From Gloeobacter morelensis MG652769 (GTDB lineage: Bacteria > Cyanobacteriota > Cyanobacteriia > Gloeobacterales > Gloeobacteraceae), in assembly GCF_021018745.1 (NCBI RefSeq), contig NZ_CP063845.1, positions 4,092,001 through 4,156,000 of the forward strand: DNA of 64,000 nucleotides, written 5' to 3'. The position numbers were made by a program, and so were the translations under genes. Below the pieces are notes generated by a model. It was given only the letters and a program-made list of their open reading frames with translations, was not told where the DNA came from and did not search any database. Position 1 is the first letter of the stretch; the number at the start of each line of letters is the position of its first letter. Positions 34,860-42,155 of this stretch are shown here, piece by piece.

Positions 34860-35237
34860 ATGTTTCGCCTCTTTTTGACCACCGCCGCCGTGTTTGGGGG
34901 GTTGGCCGTCGCCCTCGGGGCCTTTGGCGCCCACGCCCTGCGCGAAAGGCTCGATGCGCAGGCCATCGAAATTTTCGAGACCGCCGCGCGCTACCAGATC
35001 CTCCACGCCCTGGCCCTCGGGCTGGTGGCGGTCCTGGCGGAGCGGTTCAACCCGCCCTCGCCGCTGCTGTTGGCGAGTGGTACGGCGTTTATCGCCGGGA
35101 TTTTGATCTTCTCCGGCAGCCTGTACGCTCTGAGTATCAGCGGCATCCGCATCCTGGGGGCCATCACCCCCTTCGGCGGTGCCGCTTTAATTGCCGGCTG
35201 GATCTGCCTGGCCCTGTTCAGTGCCAATTTGAAGTGA
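34860..35237 (+). CDS. DUF423 small membrane protein
   Basis: 125 residues with four predicted membrane helices. The family pattern is clear: LFLTTAAVFGGLAVALGAFG AHALRERL, ETAARYQILHALALGLVA, GILIFSGSLYALSISGIRIL and GAITPFGGAALIAGWICLAL. DUF423 (YgdD/YwdK) proteins have no firm function. The gene is 7 bp after the Nudix stop, so both are on one transcript. Confidence 0.9.
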   Translation: MFRLFLTTAAVFGGLAVALGAFGAHALRERLDAQAIEIFETAARYQILHALALGLVAVLAERFNPPSPLLLASGTAFIAGILIFSGSLYALSISGIRILGAITPFGGAALIAGWICLALFSANLK

Positions 35238-35273
35238 CCGCGCTGAATGACTGACACCTGACACCGGAAAGCT
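35238..35273. repeat. Short tandem TGACACC-type repeat
   Basis: The 36-bp gap contains GACTGACACCTGACACCGG, i.e. two TGACACC units. The reverse complement GGTGTCAGGT also occurs at 1371-1380. It belongs to a dispersed intergenic repeat noted near 1.4 and 13.5 kb. Confidence 0.45.
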
Positions 35274-36071
35274 ATGTGCCGCCTACTTGCCTACCAGGGA
35301 CCACCTGTCGCCCTTGCCGAACTCATCGAAAAACCCGAACATTCGCTTTGCGTGCAGAGCTACCAGCCCAGGGAAATGACCTCCGGCCTGCTCAACGCCG
35401 ACGGCTTCGGCTTCGGCTGGTACGACCCGGCGCGCGACGGTTTGCCTTTTCGTTTTCGCAGCATCCAGCCTATCTGGACTGACGCCAATCTCGGATCCCT
35501 TGGCCGCTACGTTCGTGCAGGCTGCATCCTGGCCAACGTCCGCAGCGCTACCCCTGGACTTGCCGTGGATCTGAGCAACTGTCAGCCGTTTGCCTTCGAG
35601 CGCATCCTGGGGCTGCACAACGGCTTTATCCAAAACTTTCGCCAGACCCTGTACCGTTCAATCCGCGACAGCCTGGACGACCCGTACTACAAAGCGATCG
35701 ACGGGAGCACCGACTCGGAGCACATCTTCGCTTTCGTACTCAACACCTGGGATCGCCGGGGCGGCAGCCTCGAAGAGGCCCTGGCCGAATCGATCCGCAC
35801 CCTGGCGCTATGGGCTGCCAAAGCATCCGTCTCGGTGTCTTTGAACTTGATCTTCGCCGACGGCGAGCGGCTGGTGGCCTCGCGCTACGCCAACCGCCCG
35901 GAGGTGCCGACGTTGTACTGGCTGGGGAACGATCTTGCTTTCCCGGCAGCGACGATCGTCGCTTCAGAGCCGCTGTTTGCTTCTGAACAATGGCAAAGCC
36001 TCGCGCCCGGAAGCATTCTCATTGTCGAAGCCGACTCGACGGTAAGGGCACAATCTATCGAGATGTCGTAG
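35274..36071 (+). CDS. egtC: Class II glutamine amidotransferase, EgtC-type
   Basis: 265 residues. The N-terminal nucleophile C2 follows the initiator Met (MCRLLAYQGPPVALAELIE). Typical features: LNADGFGFGWYDP, ILANVRSATPGLAVDLSNCQ PF, LGLHNGFIQNF and GSTDSEHIFAFVLNTW. This matches EgtC, which removes glutamate from gamma-glutamyl-hercynylcysteine sulfoxide in ergothioneine synthesis. The other egt genes are not in the window, so the pathway assignment is by family only. Confidence 0.82.
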   Translation: MCRLLAYQGPPVALAELIEKPEHSLCVQSYQPREMTSGLLNADGFGFGWYDPARDGLPFRFRSIQPIWTDANLGSLGRYVRAGCILANVRSATPGLAVDLSNCQPFAFERILGLHNGFIQNFRQTLYRSIRDSLDDPYYKAIDGSTDSEHIFAFVLNTWDRRGGSLEEALAESIRTLALWAAKASVSVSLNLIFADGERLVASRYANRPEVPTLYWLGNDLAFPAATIVASEPLFASEQWQSLAPGSILIVEADSTVRAQSIEMS

Positions 36072-36131
36072 AGTTTCTCGATAAACGGCGTAGCGGATTG
36101 GGAGGCAATGGCGGAGCTGAGACATGGCGTT

Positions 36132-36644
36132 TTAACAACGCAAGTTCACTACCAATTCCTGCGTGCCGTAATAAAGGCAAGTCAGGCTACCCACCAGATA
36201 GACGAACCAGGTGAGAAAAAAGCCCACAGCCCGGCCCGGTGAGGGGCCGTAAGCGGCAATCAATCCGTAGCCGTGGGCGACGCGGGCAAGGGTGAGCGCA
36301 CCGCCAAGGAGCCACACCAGCCAACTTTGGGCCTGCATCAATTCCAGGGCCACGACGAACAGCAGCCCGATAGGCACGTACTCCGCGAAGTTTCCGTGGG
36401 CGCGCACTTTGCGCTGCAAGGCGGCCGGATCGGGCGTTTGAGTGTCCAGGTACTTCGCTGTGAACCGCTCCACCAAGGCCGCCCAGAGGTTCGGCTCCAC
36501 CAGCGGATCGCCTTGCTCGACAATGTCCCGCTTCGACTCGCCGTGCCAGATGCGGGTGCGGGTGCGCTCGGCGGCGGCGAGATAGGACAGCACCAGCGCA
36601 ATCAGGCCGTGCAGGCCGATAAACAGTGCCGAAATGGGGATCAT
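36132..36644 (-). CDS. MAPEG family membrane protein
   Basis: 170 residues, four membrane helices. The MAPEG pattern is visible: HGESKRDIVEQGDPLVEPNL in the first loop, QRKVRAHGNFAEYVPIGLLF and TLARVAHGYGLIAAYGPSPG. The RxHxNxxE motif is shared with microsomal glutathione transferases. Its role in bacteria is unclear, possibly glutathione-dependent detoxification of membrane lipids. It stands alone. Confidence 0.9.
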   Translation of the reverse strand: MIPISALFIGLHGLIALVLSYLAAAERTRTRIWHGESKRDIVEQGDPLVEPNLWAALVERFTAKYLDTQTPDPAALQRKVRAHGNFAEYVPIGLLFVVALELMQAQSWLVWLLGGALTLARVAHGYGLIAAYGPSPGRAVGFFLTWFVYLVGSLTCLYYGTQELVVNLRC

Positions 36645-36737
36645 AGTATCCCGGGGCAGGTGATATGGACGGGGCTACTCTAGCGGGTGCACCGCCTGGC
36701 TGTCGCATAGAATCTTGCGCGTACCAGCAACTTCTTG

Positions 36738-37640
36738 CTAGTGCGTCTGAAAAGTTCTTGGCGCTACGCCCACCAGCTGCCGGAAATGGCGGCTGAGGTG
36801 GCTCTGGCTTGAAAAGCCGCAGCGAAAGGCAACATCGGCAATCGTAGCTTCCGGTTGTTGCAACAGTCGCTTCGCCCGCTCCACCCGTCTGCGGATCACG
36901 CACTGGTGAGGGGTTATACCCGTCGCCTGCTTGAACAGTCGGCAGAAATGATACGGGCTCAATCCGGCTTGCCCGGCAAGTTCGCTCAGCCGAAGCGGTT
37001 CTTCCAGATGCGCATCAATGTAGTCAATGACTCGCCGCAATCTCCTTTTGGATAGGCCGCCCAGGTAATCCGACACCGATGTCCGGGCGGTGGAGTACCG
37101 GCGAATCAGTCTGAGCGCGAGCGCTGTAGCCAGCGCTTCGCCCAGGAGCCTGTCCGCCCCGCCGCTTGTTGCCAGTTCCGCCCTGAGCGCCAGGCCGATG
37201 TGCTCGATGACGGCGTCGCGCACCTGAAAGCAATCGACAAGCTGCAAAGTATCGGGATTGGCCAGTTCGTTTTGCAGAGCTACCCTTTCCAGCAAGACCG
37301 GTGCCAGACTCAGGTGCAAGCCGTCGGTGGCGTCCTCGATGCACCATTCCCCAGGCAGACCGGCAGGCATGATCACGATGTCGCCGACTGTTTCGTAGCC
37401 CCGGTGGATACGTCCGTCCCGCTTTTGCACCACACCGCCGGGAGGGCCGATGCGGATACCCACAAAGTGGGTCAAAAGCGCTGGGCTTTCCAGAATGCAG
37501 GCGGGTTTGCGGCGCTGCTCGACTGCGATGATGCCGTCCCAGGCACTGCCTTTGCTGGTCAAAGCCGCCGGGTACAAAGTCAGCCGCTCATCGAGAAACT
37601 CGGACGGATCGACCAGGGGAGTGAGAGAACGTTTCGCCAT
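36738..37640 (-). CDS. AraC-family transcriptional regulator
   Basis: 300 residues. The C-terminal double HTH is complete: VIDYIDAHLEEPLRLSELAG, AGLSPYHFCRLFKQATGITP, RVERAKRLLQQPEATIADVA and FRCGFSSQSHLSRHFRQLVG. The N-terminal sensing region (VVQKRDGRIHRGYETVGDIV) is cupin-like and ligand is unknown. It is divergent from the toxin-antitoxin pair and upstream of the MAPEG gene on the same strand, a possible target. Confidence 0.92.
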   Translation of the reverse strand: MAKRSLTPLVDPSEFLDERLTLYPAALTSKGSAWDGIIAVEQRRKPACILESPALLTHFVGIRIGPPGGVVQKRDGRIHRGYETVGDIVIMPAGLPGEWCIEDATDGLHLSLAPVLLERVALQNELANPDTLQLVDCFQVRDAVIEHIGLALRAELATSGGADRLLGEALATALALRLIRRYSTARTSVSDYLGGLSKRRLRRVIDYIDAHLEEPLRLSELAGQAGLSPYHFCRLFKQATGITPHQCVIRRRVERAKRLLQQPEATIADVAFRCGFSSQSHLSRHFRQLVGVAPRTFQTH

Positions 37641-37747
37641 GGCAATGCGGTTTGCAACAGCAATCGGATGCTCCAGTTTATCGGTAAGTGCCGGTGGTCA
37701 GCCGGGCAACGAATGTCTCCACCGCCGGAAAGGCACCGAGTTAAAAT

Positions 37748-37764
37748 CTGACTAGTTTAGTCAG
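37748..37764. promoter_or_regulatory. Palindromic operator of the toxin-antitoxin operon
   Basis: CTGACTA-GTT-TAGTCAG is a perfect 7-bp inverted repeat with a 3-bp spacer, 9 bp upstream of the antitoxin start codon. The place and form fit autoregulation by the Phd/YefM antitoxin. Confidence 0.6.
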
Positions 37765-37773
37765 GATCTGGCG

Positions 37774-38091
37774 ATGAAAAAACCGAGTGCCCGCAAAAAG
37801 CCTGCCCCTGGTACTGGAGTGGTGTTGGGAGGAGCCTATCGCCGCTGGCGTCTGGAGGAGGCGAAGGCTCGCTTCAGCGAGGTGGTCCGTCAGGCCCGGG
37901 CGATCGGCCCGCAGGTGGTGACACTGCACGGGCAGGAAGCGGTAGTGGTGCTGTCGGTGGAGGAGTTTGCCCGCCTGCAGGGGGGTACTGCTTGCCAGAG
38001 CCTGCATGGGTTTTTGTCGACCTCTCCGCTTGCGGAACTGAAATTTGGCCAGCAAAGCTTCCTGACTCCCGTGCGCGATGTCGAGCTGTGA
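37774..38091 (+). CDS. Phd/YefM-type antitoxin
   Basis: 105 residues. The Phd core is WRLEEAKARFSEVVRQARAI then PQVVTLHGQEAVVVLSVEEF. The N-terminus has an extra basic stretch (MKKPSARKKPAPGTG). The C-terminal tail (SLHGFLSTSPLAELKF) should wrap the toxin. The stop overlaps the toxin start as GTGA, ensuring coupled translation. Confidence 0.92.
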   Translation: MKKPSARKKPAPGTGVVLGGAYRRWRLEEAKARFSEVVRQARAIGPQVVTLHGQEAVVVLSVEEFARLQGGTACQSLHGFLSTSPLAELKFGQQSFLTPVRDVEL

Positions 38092-38519
38092 ACGGGTTTT
38101 TGCTAGATACCAACGTGATTTCGGAGTTGCGCAAGCCCCAATGTCATCCGGGTGTGCAGGCCTGGTCGGATCTGCAGCCAGCGGGAGTGTTGTACCTCAG
38201 TGCAGTGACCATCGCCGAGATCCGCTTTGGCATCGAGCAGCTACCCGACCCGTCTCGCCAGGCGGTTTTGATGCTGTGGCTCAATGAGCATCTGCGCCGG
38301 TGGTTTGCCGGCCGCATTCTGGAGGTGGATGAAGAGGTGATTCTGGAGTGGCGCCGGATGGTGGGTCGGGGTCGTGCAGTCGGCCACACCTTCAGCCAGC
38401 CGGACCTGTTCATTGCGGCGACCGCCTCGGTACATGGCCTGTGTGTGGCAACGCGCAACGTCCGGGACTTTCAGATTGCCCAGGTGGCCGTCTATGACCC
38501 CTGGAGTCATCTGCTCTGA
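38088..38519 (+). CDS. PIN-domain toxin (VapC/FitB-like)
   Basis: 143 residues starting at GTG 38088. PIN acidic residues are present: D7 in FLLDTNVISELRK, Glu in VTIAEIRFGIEQL, and Asp in SQPDLFIAATASVHGL followed by VATRNVRDF. PIN toxins are Mg2+-dependent RNases that cleave tRNA or other RNA. The Phd-type partner makes this a phd/vapC-like (fitAB-like) type II module. Confidence 0.93.
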   Translation: MNGFLLDTNVISELRKPQCHPGVQAWSDLQPAGVLYLSAVTIAEIRFGIEQLPDPSRQAVLMLWLNEHLRRWFAGRILEVDEEVILEWRRMVGRGRAVGHTFSQPDLFIAATASVHGLCVATRNVRDFQIAQVAVYDPWSHLL

Positions 38520-38530
38520 TAACCCTGAAG

Positions 38531-39343
38531 CTACCGGGGAGCACCAGTGGCCAGCCGGGCGATAAACTCCTCCACCGCCTGCGCCACCAGATGCGGCACT
38601 TCGATCATCGGGAAGTGGCTTTGGGCGGGCAGTTTCTGGACCTGGAACCAGGGATGGGCGGTGGCGAAATTCTGCTGGCTTTCCAGATACTGCGCGTCTT
38701 CCGGCTGAGCGTACAGGTGCACTGCAGGCACCGGCGGGGTGAGCGCGGCCAGGGCCATCAGCGGAGAGTGCGCTTCACAGTAGGCAGCGTCGATCTCACG
38801 GCCGGCCCGCGCCCACATCTCGAAGCCGTAGTGGCCCATATCCCGGTGGATAAAGCCCCGAACTGCAGGATCGGCCACCCCTTTGCTCCAGAGCGCAAAT
38901 AGCTGGTCGCGGGTCTGCTGCCAGCGCCCCGGATCTTGCAGGCCCTGCAGGGCGTCCAGAAATGGCGGCGGTGCCTCCAAGACGATCCAATCAAGCAGTA
39001 CGATCCCCGGCACCCGCGTCCCCAACGCGCGGCGCAGTTCGATGGCCACCCAACCAGCGTGCGAAAGGCTCAAAGGAATCACCTGCCGCGCACCGCTGGC
39101 CTCCACCAGGGCCAGGGCATCGGCGAGCAGGTCCGCTGTGGAAAAATCACTGTTCACTGAAGGGGCCTCGCCGTGGCCCCGCAATTCCAGGGTAAGAACG
39201 CGCCTGTGCTTACCAATTTCTTCGCCAAGGGCGTCGAAAGCGGAGCGGCTGACGCACCAGCCGGGCAGCAGAAGCACCGCCGGTTCACCCTGACCCCAGT
39301 CGTCGAAGTAGATGCTGGTGGTGCGCTCGTCGATTTTGGACAT
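38531..39343 (-). CDS. Alpha/beta hydrolase resembling cofactor-free 2,4-dioxygenases (HOD/QDO)
   Basis: 270 residues. The fold shows VLLLPGWCVSRSAFDALGEE and LTLELRGHGEAP. The nucleophile elbow is LSHAGWVAIELRRAL (S94), followed by GIVLLDWIVLEAPPPFLDAL with D118, and His near 244 in AQSHFPMIEVPH. The SHxGWVxxEL plus LDW arrangement recalls Hod and Qdo, which cleave quinolones with O2 and no cofactor. An ordinary esterase is the alternative. It is a single gene. Confidence 0.82.
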   Translation of the reverse strand: MSKIDERTTSIYFDDWGQGEPAVLLLPGWCVSRSAFDALGEEIGKHRRVLTLELRGHGEAPSVNSDFSTADLLADALALVEASGARQVIPLSLSHAGWVAIELRRALGTRVPGIVLLDWIVLEAPPPFLDALQGLQDPGRWQQTRDQLFALWSKGVADPAVRGFIHRDMGHYGFEMWARAGREIDAAYCEAHSPLMALAALTPPVPAVHLYAQPEDAQYLESQQNFATAHPWFQVQKLPAQSHFPMIEVPHLVAQAVEEFIARLATGAPR

Positions 39344-39465
39344 CTTTGCCTCCGTGCATGCGCCAGCATGCGGTTGATTCCAGTGTGCCCGGGCTGAGCG
39401 ATGCGCTCAAACACTCGACGGGTCAATCAAGGAAAAGCGGTAGTTATGGGGCTTTATTTCCCTCG
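39344..39465. other. Intergenic region upstream of the HOD-like gene
   Basis: About 120 bp. It contains a GCATGC-GCCA-GCATGC inverted repeat near 39356-39371, just upstream of the HOD-like start on the minus strand, which could be a regulator site. Base composition becomes AT-rich toward the next gene. Confidence 0.3.
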
Positions 39466-40845
39466 TCACTTTTTTGAGAATGAAAGTATTATGTTTGTCA
39501 ACTCAGTGGTTTTAAACCGTACAGCGATAAGTACGAGTGGGATGAAAATTGCCAATTGATCGAGTACGCCACGCGCAGGCTCTCCGAATTGCGCGTATAT
39601 GCCAAATGTTTTCAACACAAACCACAAGATCGGAGTCGTCAATATGCCCAGTATGGATAGAAACTGTTTTCCAAAGTTTGTAACTCGATCAAGGAACGAT
39701 GTTCTCGATTCCGCTGGATCTTCTTCTGGCAATTTGCCAATTTGAGCAGTGAGTAATAGCTCTATAATGCTTGAAAAATATATTTTTAAATTTCCCGGAG
39801 TTTCTCTTTCAGGACGCTCTAGCCACAACTTTTTATTGTGGATTGCTGCTGCTTTTCGCTTATACCAACTTAAATCATCCGATTTGTTTTGCTTGCGAAG
39901 CTGAGTTTCCATAATGCTTTTGCTTTTGTTTAACTCTCGAACTAAGCTCATTCTAAATTCTGGATTATTCCAACTATATTCCCATGAAGCCGAATTGGAA
40001 AGTTCCAGCTTCCTCAAAGTGGACACCCAAATATTGAGCAGTACGGCTTCAGGGAGTTTTGCTTCTTTGTTTGGCAGCAGAAAAATCAAAGTGAATAAAA
40101 TAAAATACAATGCCGCCACGGCTGCATTGCTGCTGAATTGGAATCCTGCGGCAGCAGCAACGACGGTTGTGTCCATCAACTTCACTGACCATAATATAGA
40201 AAAGAGTACAGCAACACCAAGAGAAGCCAAGAATGGTTCCAACACCCCAGTGTAAATAATTTTTGCTTCATGATCTTGCTTGAAAGGAATCAACTTTTCG
40301 GTTTGCATGATGGCAGAACAACATAAACCCAGCAAAAGTAAGTATCCAGCCGTAAAGCAAAACTTTTCCGTGGTTGTCATGTCAAGCCTTTGAAAGGTTG
40401 TCACAGCAAATCCGGCTACAGCAGACGTCATGATTAGGATTAGACTTGCTATTTTCAACGGGAATAACTGGAGTCGCTTTTTGATCACTAGTGCTACCAG
40501 CAATTTTGTATGTTTTTTAATCAGTGATTGGCCTGCGATTCTGGTTGAGTAGGGCAAAGTCTCAAGGTGATCAAACAGGTCTCTCTGCTCCTTCCCCAAA
40601 CGCAATTCTTCTTTAGCAACAGTCCTCCCTAAGTACCGCAAGCCAAAGATGCTGTAAATGCTTTTTTCCATGAAGTGGATGCCTTGCCACTTTTGCCACC
40701 ATGGTGTATCAGCCGTTGGGAGATCTTCGGCACTTCGGCGTAATGCTTGTCCGTCGCTTTGCTGAGAGGGCACCCTCTGCTCGTCATGCTTTGTAGGCTT
40801 CTGAACCGTATCTCGTGTTTCCGGGCTAAGAAGTTGTTCGTCCAT
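39466..40845 (-). CDS. AT-rich multi-pass membrane protein of unknown function
   Basis: 459 residues. The N-terminal ~60 residues are hydrophilic. About six membrane segments follow, for example LKIASLILIMTSAVAGFAVT, CFTAGYLLLLGLCCSAIM, FLASLGVAVLFSILWSV, AALYFILFTLIFLLPN, LGILTTPILWFVLKTFGI and LAIFIPLVLIAVRF, with a long soluble loop at about 275-385. Base composition is much lower in GC than neighbours. No family was recognised. It sits next to an IS630 element, so transfer with or beside it is likely. Confidence 0.7.
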   Translation of the reverse strand: MDEQLLSPETRDTVQKPTKHDEQRVPSQQSDGQALRRSAEDLPTADTPWWQKWQGIHFMEKSIYSIFGLRYLGRTVAKEELRLGKEQRDLFDHLETLPYSTRIAGQSLIKKHTKLLVALVIKKRLQLFPLKIASLILIMTSAVAGFAVTTFQRLDMTTTEKFCFTAGYLLLLGLCCSAIMQTEKLIPFKQDHEAKIIYTGVLEPFLASLGVAVLFSILWSVKLMDTTVVAAAAGFQFSSNAAVAALYFILFTLIFLLPNKEAKLPEAVLLNIWVSTLRKLELSNSASWEYSWNNPEFRMSLVRELNKSKSIMETQLRKQNKSDDLSWYKRKAAAIHNKKLWLERPERETPGNLKIYFSSIIELLLTAQIGKLPEEDPAESRTSFLDRVTNFGKQFLSILGILTTPILWFVLKTFGIYAQFGEPARGVLDQLAIFIPLVLIAVRFKTTELTNIILSFSKK

Positions 40846-40861
40846 AAGTAGGCTTACTGGA

Positions 40862-41515
40862 TTAAAGCAAATATCGCTTGACTGAGTGCCCTTTCTTTGC
40901 GAAGCGGTTCTCTATCGCCTCCACGAGTGCTTTTTCTAGAGCAGATTCTTCAGTAAAGCTTTTTCCTCTCAGTTCATCGTACTTCAAATGTAGCCACTCG
41001 CCCTCAATAAGGTTCTGCTGGGGGCTGTACGGTGCGATAAAAAACATGTGCAACCCTTGCCTATGCCACAACCTCCAGTGCTTCTGGATTTTCTTGCTTT
41101 TGTGAATCGATGCATTGTCCTGAACGATCACGGTCGGCTGGCCCGTCGCCAGAAAATGTCTCCAGGCTTCCCGTGCCTCCTGCTCCATAATCTTCAGATA
41201 TTCCTCACTCGTAAAGTTCTTCTTGATCAGGGCATATTTGAAATCTTTGCTCGGTTCCCAAATACCCAAGATGCTCTGACGTTTCGCCGCTTCTTTGGGT
41301 TGCTTAATGTGCTTTTGCCGGCCAATCTTCATCCAGGTGTAGTTGACTGTGCTTTCCCCGTCTTTTCCCGTCTCATCCAGATACTTTAATCGGATGAAAC
41401 CATCTTCTGCCGACGCTTTGAGCTCGTCGAGCTGTTTTTGCCTCTCCTGCCGGAGCTTTGGATCCGCTCCACCAGGACTTTTGCGTGTGCGTTTCCAGAC
41501 GTAGCCATTTTTTTT
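40862..41515 (-). CDS. IS630 transposase, C-terminal catalytic part (orfB frame)
   Basis: This frame is entered by a -1 shift at the A8 tract (41508-41515) and is open for 218 codons including the stop. It supplies KNGYVWKRTRKSPGGADPK, the first catalytic Asp in LKYLDETGKDG, the second in VIVQDNASIHKSKKIQ and the Glu in NLIEGEWLHLKYDELRG, i.e. the DDE triad of IS630/Tc1 type. A shorter product could begin at the ATG at 41332 but would lack the first Asp. The element appears intact apart from needing the frameshift. Confidence 0.88.
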   Translation of the reverse strand, partial: KKNGYVWKRTRKSPGGADPKLRQERQKQLDELKASAEDGFIRLKYLDETGKDGESTVNYTWMKIGRQKHIKQPKEAAKRQSILGIWEPSKDFKYALIKKNFTSEEYLKIMEQEAREAWRHFLATGQPTVIVQDNASIHKSKKIQKHWRLWHRQGLHMFFIAPYSPQQNLIEGEWLHLKYDELRGKSFTEESALEKALVEAIENRFAKKGHSVKRYLL

Positions 41516-41904
41516 AGCGCCCTGCGCAGCGGCACCGCGGACATACTGACCCCGCGCTCCGCCAAAAGCAACTCGGACAACTGCCGAGCGTTGTACGTTT
41601 GCTCGTCTTCGAGAATGCGCTTCTCAAGACAGGCCAAGTCCTCTTGCGTGCATCTTGATTTCCCGCCACGACCGGGAGCTTCATAAAGACCTTCAATGCC
41701 ACCATCCCACCAACGCTGAAACGTCTCACGTATCGTCTGCTGATGGCAATGGAAGAATTCTGCGATGCGAGGTACCGTCCAATCTCTTGCGGACAATCTG
41801 AGGGCTTCAGCCCGCTGTCGAACCCGAGACGGTACCGTACTGTTCTGAGAAAGTGCGAGCAAGGCCAGGTCTTCATCGGCAGAGAGATGGATCTTATGAG
41901 GCAT
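41386..41904 (-). CDS. IS630 transposase, N-terminal DNA-binding part (orfA)
   Basis: 172 residues if read without shifting. The helix-turn-helix region is SVRQRAEALRLSARDW-like (SRVRQRAEALRLSARDWTVP) followed by RIAEFFHCHQQTIRETFQRW and LYEAPGRGGKSRCTQEDLAC. After ALKK the frame continues past an A8 run into a non-conserved tail (ATSGNAHAKVLVE). The useful product is the fusion with orfB of about 347 residues. Confidence 0.88.
   Translation of the reverse strand: MPHKIHLSADEDLALLALSQNSTVPSRVRQRAEALRLSARDWTVPRIAEFFHCHQQTIRETFQRWWDGGIEGLYEAPGRGGKSRCTQEDLACLEKRILEDEQTYNARQLSELLLAERGVSMSAVPLRRALKKMATSGNAHAKVLVERIQSSGRRGKNSSTSSKRRQKMVSSD
41508..41515 (-). promoter_or_regulatory. A8 slippery site for transposase frameshifting
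   Basis: On the minus strand the codons CTA AAA AAA ATG contain eight consecutive A. A -1 shift gives AAA AAA AAT GGC and joins orfA to the orfB catalytic frame exactly where IS630 proteins continue (KNGYVWKR). A-runs of this length permit ribosomal or transcriptional slippage. Confidence 0.75.
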
Positions 41905-42155
41905 AGTCTGAAAGATGCGGCATCCTCAGTATATTCAGTTTTTCCCTATCTCCCTACTTAGCAAGCCTCCTTCTGCTTCAAGCACAAAAAAATCTGAATC
42001 TCTAACTCCACTATAGTGAGAAAAATAGACTTTAACGGAAAAAATTGCCACGCATTGTGCGAAAAAGCAAAATGCAAGAAAATAGTGGCTCACGAAGTAA
42101 GTTCGGGCAAAAGCGCCTGTTCGTGAGGTACACCGGAGCAGAAGGGCACAACAAC
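41905..42155. other. AT-rich intergenic region between IS630 and the XRE-ImmA gene
   Basis: 251 bp. It should hold one IS630 end and the promoter of the XRE-ImmA gene. IS ends could not be fixed because no matching inverted repeat was found beyond the transposase stop. Confidence 0.35.
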
